A model generated the notes under the pieces. That model was not told the DNA's origin. It ran no database searches and was given only the letters and a program-made list of their open reading frames with translations. This document shows positions 18,756 to 27,741 of a DNA stretch of 64,000 nucleotides, piece after piece. Origin of the DNA: an uncultured Roseicyclus sp. (GTDB lineage: Bacteria; Pseudomonadota; Alphaproteobacteria; Rhodobacterales; Rhodobacteraceae); NCBI GenBank assembly GCA_947494975.1, contig CANLXA010000001.1, positions 1,054,001 through 1,118,000 of the forward strand. Reading direction: 5' to 3'. The translations under genes and the position numbers were made by a program. The stretch's first letter is position 1, and each line of letters opens with the position of its first letter.

Positions 18756-19925
18756 ATGACCGCTACATTCACCGGCCTTTCGGCCGTCGCACCCGTATCC
18801 GTATCCCGCGCGGAGGCCCATGCCCGCGCCCATGCCTTCGAGCGTCCGACGCTGATCCTCGACGTGGACCGCGTGGCACAGCAATACACCGCTCTGGCCG
18901 CCGGTCTGGGTCAGGCGCATATCCATTACGCCGTCAAGGCGAACCCCGAACCCGCAATCCTGGAGCGCCTGGTTGCGCTCGGCTCCGGCTTCGATGCCGC
19001 CTCCAAGCACGAGATCCAGATTTGCCTCGATGCCGGCGCCGCGCCCTCGCACATCTCCTTCGGCAACACCGTCAAGAAACCGTCCGACATCGCGTTTGCC
19101 CATTCCGTGGGTGTGGATGTGTTTGCCGCCGATGCGTCCGAGGAATTGGAGAAGATCGCCGAGCACGCCCCCGGCGCGCAGGTTTATATCCGCCTGCTGG
19201 TCGATGCCTCCGGCGCCGATTGGCCGCTGACCCGCAAATTCGGCACCACACGCGACAATGCGCTGGCCCTGATGGGTGAGGCGCGCGCGCTGGGTCTCCG
19301 CCCGGTGGGCCTGTCGTTCCATGTCGGCTCCCAGACCCGCGACCCGTCCATGTGGGCCCCGGTGCTCGACGGCATTGCCGCCGTCTGGCAGGCCGCCCAT
19401 GACGCAGGCTTCGCGCTGGACCTTCTGAATATCGGCGGCGGCTTCCCCGCCTTCTACGGCGACGATATCCCGCACCCGACCTCCTACGCCGCCCGTGTGA
19501 TGGAGCTTGTGCATGCCCGTTTCGGCGATGTCCCCCGCATCATGGCGGAGCCGGGCCGCGGACTTGTGGCCGAGGCCGGCATGATCGCCGCCGAGGTGCT
19601 CCTCGTCTCCCGCAAATCGCCCGACGACCTGCACCGCTGGGTGTATCTCGATATCGGCAAATTCTCCGGCCTGGCGGAGACGATGGATGAAGCCATCCGC
19701 TACCAATTCGCCACCGACCGCGATCATGAGAATACCGGCCCCTGCATCCTCGCCGGACCCTCCTGCGACAGCGCCGATGTGCTCTACGAAAAGCGCCCCG
19801 TCTCCCTGCCGCTTGGCCTGAAAGCGGGTGACCGGATCTGGATCCGCAATTGCGGCGCCTATACCACCACCTACGCCTCGATCGGCTTCAACGGCTTCCC
19901 GCCGCTGGATGTCGTGATCCTGTAA
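18756..19925 (+). CDS. Ornithine/lysine-type decarboxylase, PLP fold-type III
   Basis: From ATG 18756 (TTGGAGAA upstream) the protein has 389 residues. The PLP lysine is K61 in HYAVKANPEP. RPVGLSFHVGSQ, LNIGGGFPAFY and MAEPGRGLV are the standard barrel motifs of group IV decarboxylases, and GPSCDSADVL near residue 337 carries the catalytic cysteine at the dimer interface. It should decarboxylate ornithine to putrescine, possibly also lysine, feeding polyamine synthesis. The structured leader suggests regulation by an RNA element. The gene stands alone and ends in a strong hairpin. Confidence 0.92.
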   Translation: MTATFTGLSAVAPVSVSRAEAHARAHAFERPTLILDVDRVAQQYTALAAGLGQAHIHYAVKANPEPAILERLVALGSGFDAASKHEIQICLDAGAAPSHISFGNTVKKPSDIAFAHSVGVDVFAADASEELEKIAEHAPGAQVYIRLLVDASGADWPLTRKFGTTRDNALALMGEARALGLRPVGLSFHVGSQTRDPSMWAPVLDGIAAVWQAAHDAGFALDLLNIGGGFPAFYGDDIPHPTSYAARVMELVHARFGDVPRIMAEPGRGLVAEAGMIAAEVLLVSRKSPDDLHRWVYLDIGKFSGLAETMDEAIRYQFATDRDHENTGPCILAGPSCDSADVLYEKRPVSLPLGLKAGDRIWIRNCGAYTTTYASIGFNGFPPLDVVIL

Positions 19926-19936
19926 GGCGCAAACAC

Positions 19937-20046
19937 CGCGCGGGGCCGGAGAACGATCCCGGGCCGCGCGTTTGTCTCGTCCCGCGGAAGGTGCCGGGAT
20001 CAGAGACGCCCGCGCCGGGGCCGGAGGGGAGGCCGGTCCCGGCGCG
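19937..20046. terminator. Two GC-rich hairpins between convergent genes
   Basis: Just after the decarboxylase stop, CGCGCGG (19937-19943) pairs with CCGCGCG (19964-19970) followed by TTTGT. Further on, CGCGCCGGGGCCGG (20011-20024) pairs with CCGGTCCCGGCGCG (20033-20046), 14 bp with one G-T pair, next to the end of the aldo/keto reductase gene. The first looks like the decarboxylase terminator. The second may stop transcription from the other side. Confidence 0.65.
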
Positions 20047-20065
20047 TCAGGCACTTCACTTCACG

Positions 20066-21043
20066 TTAGCAATACGCCTCATTCCCCTTCTGCTGGGCAT
20101 CGCTGTAGCGATCCCCATGGGCAAAACCGGGCGGCAGGATATTGTTGATCTCGGCCAGATCTTCCGCCGTCAATGCGATCTCCGCGCCCCTCGCCAGTTC
20201 CGCCAGATGCGCCGCCGTGCGGGTGCCGGGGATCGGGATGATGTGGTCGCCCTGCGCCAGAACCCAAGCCAGAGCCACGGCGGATGTCGGCCATCCCCGG
20301 CCCGCGCAATACGCCTTGAACCCCGCGATGATCTCCAGATTCGCGTGATAATGCGGGTCCATGAAACGCGGATTGGGTGTGCGGAAATCGCCGGGCGGGA
20401 AATTCTCCCGCCCTTGGAAATTATCGCTCAGCATGCCGCGCGCCAGCGGTGAGAAAGCAACGAAGGCCACGCCCAGTTCGTCACAGGTCTGGATCATCCC
20501 CAATTCCGGCAGGCGCGTCCAAAGCGAGTATTCCGATTGCACCGCCGCCACCGGATGCACCGCATGGGCGCGCCGCAGCGTCGAGGGCGCGATCTCCGAC
20601 AGGCCAATCGCTCCGATCAATCCTTCTTCGACAAAGCCCGCCAGCGTTTCCATCACCTCTTCCACTGGGCGCTCCTGCTCCCGCCGGTGGATGTAGAACA
20701 GCTCAACACGATCCCGCCCCAACCGCCCCAGCGATCCTTCCAGCGACCGCCGCAGATGCGCCTCGTCATTGCTGAAATATCGCTCGGGATTGGCGTAGAT
20801 CCCGGCCTTCGTGGCCAGCGTCACCTGCGCGCCGGTCTGGGCCAGGAAGCGTCCGATCACGCTCTCGCAAACCCCACCGCCATAGATCTCCGCGACATCC
20901 CAATGGGTCACGCCGAGATCCAGCGCCGCTTGCATGCAGGCGAAACTCTCCGCCTCATCGGTCGCGCCGTAGATGCCGCCGAAGCTCATGCAGCCCAAGC
21001 CGATGGCGCCCACTTCCGCGCCCGCGAGTTTGCGCTGCTTCAT
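20066..21043 (-). CDS. Aldo/keto reductase
   Basis: The 325-residue protein is a TIM-barrel oxidoreductase using NADPH. The catalytic tetrad is visible: D49 and Y54 in [12 protein letters not shown]79 in LATKAGIY, and H119 in [11 protein letters not shown]. The C-terminal [18 protein letters not shown] is the cofactor phosphate-binding region. Substrate is unknown; sequence style fits the general AKR12/13-like groups acting on aldehydes. Its start overlaps the deoD stop (ATGA), so the two genes are co-translated, perhaps linking nucleoside salvage to sugar-aldehyde reduction. Confidence 0.9.
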   Translation of the reverse strand: MKQRKLAGAEVGAIGLGCMSFGGIYGATDEAESFACMQAALDLGVTHWDVAEIYGGGVCESVIGRFLAQTGAQVTLATKAGIYANPERYFSNDEAHLRRSLEGSLGRLGRDRVELFYIHRREQERPVEEVMETLAGFVEEGLIGAIGLSEIAPSTLRRAHAVHPVAAVQSEYSLWTRLPELGMIQTCDELGVAFVAFSPLARGMLSDNFQGRENFPPGDFRTPNPRFMDPHYHANLEIIAGFKAYCAGRGWPTSAVALAWVLAQGDHIIPIPGTRTAAHLAELARGAEIALTAEDLAEINNILPPGFAHGDRYSDAQQKGNEAYC

Positions 21044-21744
21044 GCGAACGCCGCTTCCAGTGCGATCTCCACCATGTCCGAAAAGCTCGATTGCCGGTCT
21101 TCCGAAGGCAACGCCTCTTCGGTCAGCAAATGGTCGGAGACGGTCAAGACGGCCAGCGCGCGACAGCCATAGCGCGCGGCCAGCGTGTAGAGTTCCGCGG
21201 CCTCCATCTCCACCGCCAGAATGCCGTGGCGCTGCATCTGCTCATTCAGATCGGGGCGTTCGTCGTAGAACACGTCGGACGAATAGATCCCGCCCACATG
21301 GATCGGCATCCCCCGCCCCTCGGCCACGTGATAGGCTTTGTGCAGCAACCCGAAATCCGCACAGGGCGCGAAATTCAACTCCCGGAAAATCCCGCTTGAT
21401 GGTGTGGAGAGTGTGGAAGACGTCGTCGCCAGAATGACATCGCGCAATGCCACCTTCTCCTGCATCGCCCCGCACGACCCGATGCGGATCAGCGTCTTTG
21501 CGCCATAATCCTTGATCAATTCATTGGCGTAGATCGACAGGCTCGGCATCCCCATGCCCGATCCGTGGATCGTCACCCGGTTGCCCTTCCACGTGCCGGT
21601 GAATCCCAGCATCCCGCGCACCTCGTTCACGCAGACGGGGTTTTCCAGAAACCGCTCCGCCGCCCATTTTGCGCGCAAGGGGTCACCGGGCATCAGGACC
21701 GTTTCGGCAATCTCACCGGGCTTTGCACCAATATGAACCGTCAT
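21040..21744 (-). CDS. deoD: Purine-nucleoside phosphorylase, DeoD type
   Basis: From ATG 21744 the product has 234 residues, the usual length of hexameric DeoD. It begins [27 protein letters not shown], with the phosphate-binding segment GSGMGMPS and RIGSCGAM, and the ribose/base site VEMEAAELY and TVSDH with the catalytic aspartate. It cleaves purine (deoxy)nucleosides with phosphate to base and (deoxy)ribose 1-phosphate. A longer start 36 bases upstream lacks support. Its product feeds deoxyribose-phosphate catabolism, for which deoC is at 33225. Confidence 0.95.
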   Translation of the reverse strand: MTVHIGAKPGEIAETVLMPGDPLRAKWAAERFLENPVCVNEVRGMLGFTGTWKGNRVTIHGSGMGMPSLSIYANELIKDYGAKTLIRIGSCGAMQEKVALRDVILATTSSTLSTPSSGIFRELNFAPCADFGLLHKAYHVAEGRGMPIHVGGIYSSDVFYDERPDLNEQMQRHGILAVEMEAAELYTLAARYGCRALAVLTVSDHLLTEEALPSEDRQSSFSDMVEIALEAAFA

Positions 21745-21831
21745 CTGTCTGCCTCTCGCGCTGGGATCATCACCCGCCAATCGATAGGGCAGCGCGGCGC
21801 GAAGGGCAATTCACCGGGATCGTCTCAAATG

Positions 21832-21863
21832 AAAAAGGACCGGCCCACCGGACCAGTCCCTTT
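21832..21863 (-). terminator. Rho-independent terminator after the H-NS-like gene
   Basis: On the minus strand AAGGGACTGG and CCGGTCC form a hairpin around TCCGGTGGG, followed by a run of five T residues. It begins about 30 bases after the stop of the H-NS-like gene. Confidence 0.75.
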
Positions 21864-21890
21864 CCAATTCGCGCACGTGGCGTGATCGGG

Positions 21891-22205
21891 TCAGATCGCC
21901 ATATCGTCGAGCTTTTTGCCCTTCTTCAACGCCTCTTTCACCCAGTTGGGCTGACGGCCACGGCCGGTCCAGGTCTGGCTCTTATCGGCGGGGTTGGCGT
22001 ATTTCGGCGCGCTCTTGGTGCCGGCTCTCGGCGCCTTGCCACCGGTCAGCTCTTCAAGCGTGAAGCCGTGCTTCTTTGCGACGGTGCGCAATTCGGCCAC
22101 TGCATCCGCGCGGCGCTTTTTCTCGTATCCTTTGAGGGCTGTCTCGACCTCGCGCTGATGGGCCTTCAATTCCTGCAGGCTCATCTTTTCCAATGCTTTT
22201 GCCAT
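21891..22205 (-). CDS. H-NS/HvrA-family nucleoid protein
   Basis: The 104-residue protein has an N-terminal coiled-coil region (MSLQELKAHQREVETALKGYEKKRRADAVAELRTVAKKHGF) for oligomerisation. The C-terminal domain ends in TWTGRGRQPNWVKEALKKGK, the H-NS core motif of the RGRQP type that inserts in the DNA minor groove. In Rhodobacter the homologue HvrA modulates photosynthesis and nitrogen genes. It would bind AT-rich DNA and silence acquired genes. ATG is preceded by AAAAAGGGA. The gene is monocistronic with its own terminator. Confidence 0.92.
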   Translation of the reverse strand: MAKALEKMSLQELKAHQREVETALKGYEKKRRADAVAELRTVAKKHGFTLEELTGGKAPRAGTKSAPKYANPADKSQTWTGRGRQPNWVKEALKKGKKLDDMAI

Positions 22206-22315
22206 TTCAATTGTCCCTTTTTATTGGCTTTGGCACTGGGCCAATGCCGGAAAGACATAGACAAGGCAAGCAAACTTTTAGACATGTCCTTTATTCGGCG
22301 ATTTCGAACCGTGCA

Positions 22316-24280
22316 CTATTCTGCAGCAATTGCGGTGGGATCGGCCAGTGCCACGATATCCATCATGATCCGGTTCAATTCGAAATCCTTGGGCGTGTAA
22401 ACCCGCGCCACCCCATATCCCAACAAAGTCGCGCGATCGTCGTCCGGAATAATCCCGCCCACCATAACGGGCACGTCCAGTCCCTCGGCGCGCAACAGAT
22501 CCATCACTTCCTTGATCAGCGGCACGTGGGAGCCCGACAGGATCGACAATCCGATCACATGGGCGTCGTCCTGTTTCGCAGCCGCAATAATCTCGGCGGG
22601 CGTCAGGCGAATGCCCTCATAGGAGATATCCATCCCGCAATCCCGCGCGCGGAATGCGATTTGCTCGGCCCCATTGGAATGCCCGTCGAGGCCCGGCTTT
22701 CCGACAAGGAATTTTAACCGGCGGCCCAATTTGTCGCTCACCGCGCCGACGGCCTCGCGAATATCGTCGAGCCCTTCGGTCTTGTTCGAAACGGCCCCCG
22801 AAACGCCGGTCGGCCCGCGATATTCCCCGTGGACCGCGCGCATCACGCCGGCCCATTCGCCGGTTGTCACCCCAACCTTCGCCGCTGCAATCGAGGCCGG
22901 CATCACATTGCGCCCTTCGGCGGCGACCGCGCGCAATTCCTCCAACGCCGCCTTTACGGCTTCGCCATCACGGCTGCCCCGCCAGTCTTCCAGCCGCGCG
23001 ATCTGGTCCTGTTCCACCGCCGGGTCCACCACCATGATCCCGCCATCTTCCCCCATCAGGGGCGACGGCTCAGACGCGGTGTATTTGTTCACCCCCACCA
23101 CCACGGTTTCGCCGCGCTCGATTGCATTCACGCGGTCGGCATTCGATTCCACCAAACGGCCCTTCATGTAATCAATCGCCGCAATCGCGCCGCCCATGCC
23201 ACCCAGATTGGCCAATTCCGCCCACGCGCCGGACTTCAATTCCTCGACCTTCGCGTCGACCACCGGATTGCCGTCAAACAGATCGCCATATTCCAGAAGG
23301 TCGGTCTCAAACGCCATGATCTGCTGCATCCGCATCGACCATTGCTGATCCCATGGCCGTGGCAAGCCCAACGCCTCATTCCACGCCGGCAATTGCACCG
23401 CCCGCGCCCGCGCCTTTTTCGACAGCGTCACCGCCAGCATTTCGATCAGAATACGGTAGACGTTATTCTCCGGCTGCTGCTCCGTCAGCCCCAGCGAATT
23501 GACCTGCACCCCATAGCGAAAGCGCCGCATCTTGGGATCATCCACCCCATACCGCTCCGCGCAAATCTCATCCCACAGATCGACAAAGGCCCGCATCTTG
23601 CACATCTCGGTCACGAACCGGATGCCCGCATTTACAAAAAAAGATATCCGCCCCACCAGCACCGGGAAATCCTCCGCAGGCACCCGAGGTCGCAATTCAT
23701 CCAGCACCGAAATGGCCGTGGCCAATGCAAAAGCCAATTCCTGTTCCGGCGTCGCACCCGCCTCCTGCAAATGATAGGAACAGACATTCATCGGGTTCCA
23801 TTTCGGAACCTCCTTATAACAATACTCCGCCACATCCGCGATCATCGCCATCGACGGCTTCGGCGGGCAGATATAAGTCCCGCGCGACAGGTATTCCTTC
23901 ATCAGGTCGTTCTGCACGGTGCCCTGTAAGGCGCGCACATCCGCCCCCTGCTCCTCGGCAACCGCGATGTACAAGGACAGCAACCAGGGCGCCGTCGCGT
24001 TGATCGTCATCGACGTGTTCATCTGCTCCAGCGGGATTTCGTCGAACAGCGTGCGCATATCCCCCAGATGGCTGATCGGGACACCAACCTTCCCCACCTC
24101 GCCCCGCGCCAGCACATGATCGCTGTCATAGCCCGTCTGGGTCGGCAGATCGAAGGCCACCGACAGGCCCGTCTGCCCCTTCGCGAGGTTCCCCCGGTAA
24201 AGCGCATTGGACGCCTTCGCCGTCGAATGCCCGGCATAGGTGCGGATCAACCAGGGGCGGTCTTTTGGGGCGGCATTCAT
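22316..24280 (-). CDS. ecm: Ethylmalonyl-CoA mutase (adenosylcobalamin-dependent)
   Basis: The 654-residue protein has the acyl-CoA mutase barrel (GLSVAFDLPTQTGYDSD, MNTSMTINATAPW) and a C-terminal cobalamin-binding domain with the D-x-H-x-x-G motif DGHSNG (D532, H534, G537), then GLSILSGSH and VMVGGIIPDDD. It is shorter than methylmalonyl-CoA mutase large subunits (about 715) and lacks their N-terminal extension, matching ethylmalonyl-CoA mutase, which converts (2R)-ethylmalonyl-CoA to methylsuccinyl-CoA. ccr at 27742 supports the assignment. ATG 24280 has GGAGACCGGA upstream. Confidence 0.95.
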   Translation of the reverse strand: MNAAPKDRPWLIRTYAGHSTAKASNALYRGNLAKGQTGLSVAFDLPTQTGYDSDHVLARGEVGKVGVPISHLGDMRTLFDEIPLEQMNTSMTINATAPWLLSLYIAVAEEQGADVRALQGTVQNDLMKEYLSRGTYICPPKPSMAMIADVAEYCYKEVPKWNPMNVCSYHLQEAGATPEQELAFALATAISVLDELRPRVPAEDFPVLVGRISFFVNAGIRFVTEMCKMRAFVDLWDEICAERYGVDDPKMRRFRYGVQVNSLGLTEQQPENNVYRILIEMLAVTLSKKARARAVQLPAWNEALGLPRPWDQQWSMRMQQIMAFETDLLEYGDLFDGNPVVDAKVEELKSGAWAELANLGGMGGAIAAIDYMKGRLVESNADRVNAIERGETVVVGVNKYTASEPSPLMGEDGGIMVVDPAVEQDQIARLEDWRGSRDGEAVKAALEELRAVAAEGRNVMPASIAAAKVGVTTGEWAGVMRAVHGEYRGPTGVSGAVSNKTEGLDDIREAVGAVSDKLGRRLKFLVGKPGLDGHSNGAEQIAFRARDCGMDISYEGIRLTPAEIIAAAKQDDAHVIGLSILSGSHVPLIKEVMDLLRAEGLDVPVMVGGIIPDDDRATLLGYGVARVYTPKDFELNRIMMDIVALADPTAIAAE

Positions 24281-24456
24281 TCCGGTCTCCGATTCACGTT
24301 CGGCAAGATCATTTCGTTCCGATACCTATATGGACAACTTTATGACCCTGTCAATTCGCTGCGCCCGCAAAGCCGCAGCGCAGCACCAGCTCCGACACGG
24401 GAGCGTCGCGCAGGATGTGGTATGGATAACAGACCGCCAGAACCAGGAACCCGCCG
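24281..24456. other. Divergent promoter region ecm / exported phosphatase gene
   Basis: This 176-bp region separates divergent genes and must hold the ecm promoter. The first 80 bases are AT-richer (around 24321-24350). I see no clear operator. Confidence 0.35.
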
Positions 24457-25599
24457 ATGACCCTCCGCCTTGCCCTCGCCCTCACCCTGCTCGCCACCCC
24501 GGTCAGCGCCGAGTCGATCCGCGTCGCCACCTTCAACGCCTCGATGAACCGCGATGCGGCAGGCGCCTTGGCCGAGGCGCTGGCCACCGACGATCCGCAG
24601 ATCGCCGCCGTGGTCGAAGTGATCGAAACCGTGAACCCGGACATCCTGCTGATCAACGAGTTTGATTACGACCCCGCCGCCGCTGCGCTCTTCTCCGAAA
24701 CCCACCTGAACGGCGCCTATCCCCATATGTTCATCGCCCCATCCAATACCGGGATCGCCTCCGGCATCGACCTGAACGGCGATGGCGAGATCGGCGCCGA
24801 GAGCTTCGCCTATGCCAATGATGCCTTCGGCTTCGGGATGTTCGAAGGCCAATACGGCATGTTGGTCCTGTCCCGATTCCCGATCGATGAGGCCGCCACC
24901 CGGACCTTCCAGACCTTTCTCTGGGACGACATGCCCGGCGCCCTTCTGCCGATGACCGAGGACGCCACAAGCTTTTATTCGCCCGAGGCGCTGGCGATCT
25001 TCCGCCTGTCCTCCAAATCCCATTGGGACGTGCCCATCCAAACGCCGCAGGGCACGCTCCATCTGCTGGCCTCCCACCCCACCCCGCCGGTCTTCGACGG
25101 GGCCGAAGACCGCAACGGCACCCGCAACGCCGACGAAATCCGCTTCTGGTCCGAATATGTGCAGGGCGCGGACTGGATCTACGACGACAATGGCACAGTC
25201 GGCGGCCTCACCGAGGGCGCGCATTTCATCATCGCGGGTGATCTGAATGCGGACCCGTTTGACGGCGACAGCACCGACAATCCCACCGGGAGGCTGCTGA
25301 ACCTGCCACTCCTCAACATCTCGCACACCCCCTCCTCCGAAGGCGGCACCGAAGCGGCCGACCAGGGCGGCGCCAACGACACCCACCAGGGTAATCCCGC
25401 CTTCGATACCGCGGATTTCGGCGATGACCCGGAGAATTTCGGCCCCGGCAATCTGCGCGTCGACTACGTCCTGCCCTCCGCCACGCTCGAGATCGTCAAT
25501 GCCGGCGTGCACTGGCCCCCCAGCGACGATCTGGATGCCGCCGCCGCCAATGCGGCCTCCGATCACCGCCTTGTCTGGGTCGACATCGTGCTGCCCTGA
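24457..25599 (+). CDS. Exported endonuclease/exonuclease/phosphatase-fold protein
   Basis: The 380-residue protein has a Sec signal (MTLRLALALTLLATPVSAES) and then the EEP-fold: IRVATFNASMNR, the metal-ligand region ILLINEFDYDP, IIAGDLNADPFDGD, RVDYVLPS and the terminal SDHRLVWVDI, which supplies the final Asp-His pair. Such periplasmic proteins hydrolyse phosphodiester or phosphomonoester bonds; the substrate is unknown. The gene diverges from ecm and is followed by a GC-rich repeat. Confidence 0.85.
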   Translation: MTLRLALALTLLATPVSAESIRVATFNASMNRDAAGALAEALATDDPQIAAVVEVIETVNPDILLINEFDYDPAAAALFSETHLNGAYPHMFIAPSNTGIASGIDLNGDGEIGAESFAYANDAFGFGMFEGQYGMLVLSRFPIDEAATRTFQTFLWDDMPGALLPMTEDATSFYSPEALAIFRLSSKSHWDVPIQTPQGTLHLLASHPTPPVFDGAEDRNGTRNADEIRFWSEYVQGADWIYDDNGTVGGLTEGAHFIIAGDLNADPFDGDSTDNPTGRLLNLPLLNISHTPSSEGGTEAADQGGANDTHQGNPAFDTADFGDDPENFGPGNLRVDYVLPSATLEIVNAGVHWPPSDDLDAAAANAASDHRLVWVDIVLP

Positions 25600-25612
25600 C
25601 ATCCCGCCAGAC

Positions 25613-25672
25613 CTTTCCACTGGCCCAAAATACTCCGGGGGAGTCCGGAACGGACGGGGGCATCGCCCCCGA
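25613..25672 (+). repeat. GC-rich intergenic repeat, copy 3
   Basis: TTTCCACTGGCCCAAAATAC leads into TCCGGGGGAGTCCG-GAA-CGGAC and a GGGGGC-ATC-GCCCCC hairpin (25656-25670). It starts 14 bases after the phosphatase-fold gene and is the most complete copy of the family. Confidence 0.7.
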
Positions 25673-25763
25673 AACGGGGTGGGTGGGCGGGCCCACCCTA
25701 CCCCTTCCCAAGGCCACCACGCCCCAGATTGCACCGCCCTCCGTTTCCTGACACCCTCACCCT

Positions 25764-27152
25764 ATGACGGCCCCCGTAACGCTCCCACTCTGGCTTTTCC
25801 TGCTGATCCTGCTCTTTGCAGCCGTCACCTTCGCGTCCCACTTCCTGTTCCCCTCGGTCCGCTGGTTCCTGCGCCGCCGTCTGGAACACGCCGTGGCGGA
25901 GCTGAACAAACGCCTCAAACGCCCGATCCAGCCCTTCAAGCTGGCCCGCCGCATGGATACGGTCCGCCGCCTCGTCTACGATCCCGAAGTGGCCCAGGCG
26001 ATTGTCGAACACGCGGCTGACAACAACATCCGCGAAGACGTTGCCGCCCAGAAGGCCGAACGCTACGCCCGCGAAATCGTGCCGGGCTTTTCCGCCTTCA
26101 CCTATTTCGGCTTCGCCATCCGCGCCGCCCGCCTCCTCAGCCAGTCGCTCTACCGGGTCCGCCTGACCAACCCCAATGACGACGCGCTGGAGGCGATCCC
26201 CGAAGACAGCACCGTCATCTTCGTGATGAACCACCGCTCCAACATGGATTACGTGCTTGTCACCTGGATCGTCGCCGAACGCTCGACGCTCGCCTATGCC
26301 GTCGGCGAATGGGCCCGCGTCTGGCCGCTCCGGGCCCTCGTGCGCGCCTGCGGCGGGTACTTCATCCGCCGTCGCCACAACAACCCGCTCTATAGAAAAG
26401 TCCTCGCCCGCTACGTGCAGATGGCCACCGATGCGGGCGTGACCCAGGCGGTCTTTCCCGAAGGCGGGCTCAGCCGCACGGGCGGCCTGGGCAAACCCAA
26501 GCTCGGTCTGATCTCCTACATCCTCGACGGCTTCAAGCCGGGCATCTCCCGCGATGTCGTCTTCGTGCCCGTCGCGCTGAACTACGACCGGGTAATGGAG
26601 GACCGGAACCTGATCGAGGCGCAGGCCACGGGCACGCGCGGCTTCCGCTTCTCGCTGATCCCCATCTTCCGCTACCTCCGCCGTCAGATCTGGCACCGCA
26701 TCACCGGCAAGTTCCACCGCTACGGCTATGCCGCCGTCAGCTTCGGCGATCCGCTGAGCCTCACCGACCACCTCGCCACCCCGCGCGCGGATCAGCCCGC
26801 CGCCCTCGGCGCCGCCCTGATGGACCGCATCGCCGCCGTCACACCTATCGTGCCCGTCCCCCTTGTGGCCCACGCGCTCCGCGACGGCGCGCGGAACACC
26901 GGCGCGCTGAAGGCCGCCGTCCAGGCCCGCATCACCCGCGCCGAGGCCCAAGGCACCGGCATCCACCTCGCCCGCGACGATCTCGACTACACGATCGAGG
27001 CCGGGCTGCGGGCACTGGAGGAACGCGGGTTCGTGGAGCGCAGCGGCGAAACCCTCACAATCACCGACCGCGGCACGCCCGTGGTCGCGTATTACGCCGC
27101 CAGCGTGGCGCATCTGCTGGACGCCGAGGTGCTGGAGAACGCGGCGGAGTGA
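25764..27152 (+). CDS. PlsB-like glycerol-3-phosphate / 1-acylglycerol-phosphate acyltransferase
   Basis: The 462-residue protein starts with a membrane segment (LPLWLFLLILLFAAVTFASHFL) and carries the acyltransferase motifs HX4D in MNHRSNMDYV (about residue 155), GGYFIRRRHNN, the FPEGGLSRTGG block and VPVALNYDRV. It should acylate glycerol phosphate or lysophosphatidate in membrane lipid synthesis. It is shorter than E. coli PlsB (about 800 residues), so function as an AGPAT-like or reduced PlsB enzyme is equally possible. The last codons overlap the next gene (GTGA). Confidence 0.85.
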   Translation: MTAPVTLPLWLFLLILLFAAVTFASHFLFPSVRWFLRRRLEHAVAELNKRLKRPIQPFKLARRMDTVRRLVYDPEVAQAIVEHAADNNIREDVAAQKAERYAREIVPGFSAFTYFGFAIRAARLLSQSLYRVRLTNPNDDALEAIPEDSTVIFVMNHRSNMDYVLVTWIVAERSTLAYAVGEWARVWPLRALVRACGGYFIRRRHNNPLYRKVLARYVQMATDAGVTQAVFPEGGLSRTGGLGKPKLGLISYILDGFKPGISRDVVFVPVALNYDRVMEDRNLIEAQATGTRGFRFSLIPIFRYLRRQIWHRITGKFHRYGYAAVSFGDPLSLTDHLATPRADQPAALGAALMDRIAAVTPIVPVPLVAHALRDGARNTGALKAAVQARITRAEAQGTGIHLARDDLDYTIEAGLRALEERGFVERSGETLTITDRGTPVVAYYAASVAHLLDAEVLENAAE

Positions 27153-27631
27153 GGATCACCGAAGAAAGCGCCCACCGCTTCATCCTCAGAAGCCGCAGAT
27201 CACTTTTCGTCGACGCCCGTCTCCTGTTCCTCGCCATCCCGGGGCTTGCTGTGGCCTACAACATTGCAGTCAGCGAAAACATTCCCCTCAAGTCCTTGCC
27301 CGTTGTCGTCATTCTCTGTGTCGCAGGCCTCAGCCTTTGGGGCATTTGGTACAACGGTTCTGCATCGGTGACCTTCGACGCCAAGCGCCGGATGGCCATG
27401 TTCGAATGGCGCAGGCTCAGGGGCACAGAACAGAGAGACGTCGCCTTCGCCAAGCTACAGAAGGTTTCTGTTCACGAGGATGACAACATGCACACTCTGA
27501 AATTCGAACTGGCCGAAGGTGGTCCAATCCTCTTCGAGTTGGCCTACAGCACCAATCGCAACGCCTATGCCGTGGCGCGCAGGCTGGAGACATGGTTGAG
27601 CAGTCATGGCTGGAAACCTGATGCGACATAA
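27149..27631 (+). CDS. Hypothetical membrane protein with cytoplasmic PH-like tail
   Basis: The GTG at 27149 overlaps the acyltransferase stop by four bases, which decides the start. The 160 residues comprise two membrane helices (about 25-41 and 50-67) and a C-terminal region of about 90 residues with regularly spaced strands (SASVTFDAKRRMAMFEWRRL, VAFAKLQKVSVHED, HTLKFELAEGGPILFEL) and a last helix, which looks like a PH-type domain. The family is not recognised. Its coupling suggests a membrane-lipid-linked role. Confidence 0.65.
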   Translation: MRITEESAHRFILRSRRSLFVDARLLFLAIPGLAVAYNIAVSENIPLKSLPVVVILCVAGLSLWGIWYNGSASVTFDAKRRMAMFEWRRLRGTEQRDVAFAKLQKVSVHEDDNMHTLKFELAEGGPILFELAYSTNRNAYAVARRLETWLSSHGWKPDAT

Positions 27632-27741
27632 AATTACCCAAACCGCCATTTCATGGTTGCATTGTTGCGCGCCCATCAATATCTCTCGCATCAGCAGCAA
27701 TTGATTCCGCAGCGCGGCATCGCCCGCCCCGGAGGACCCAC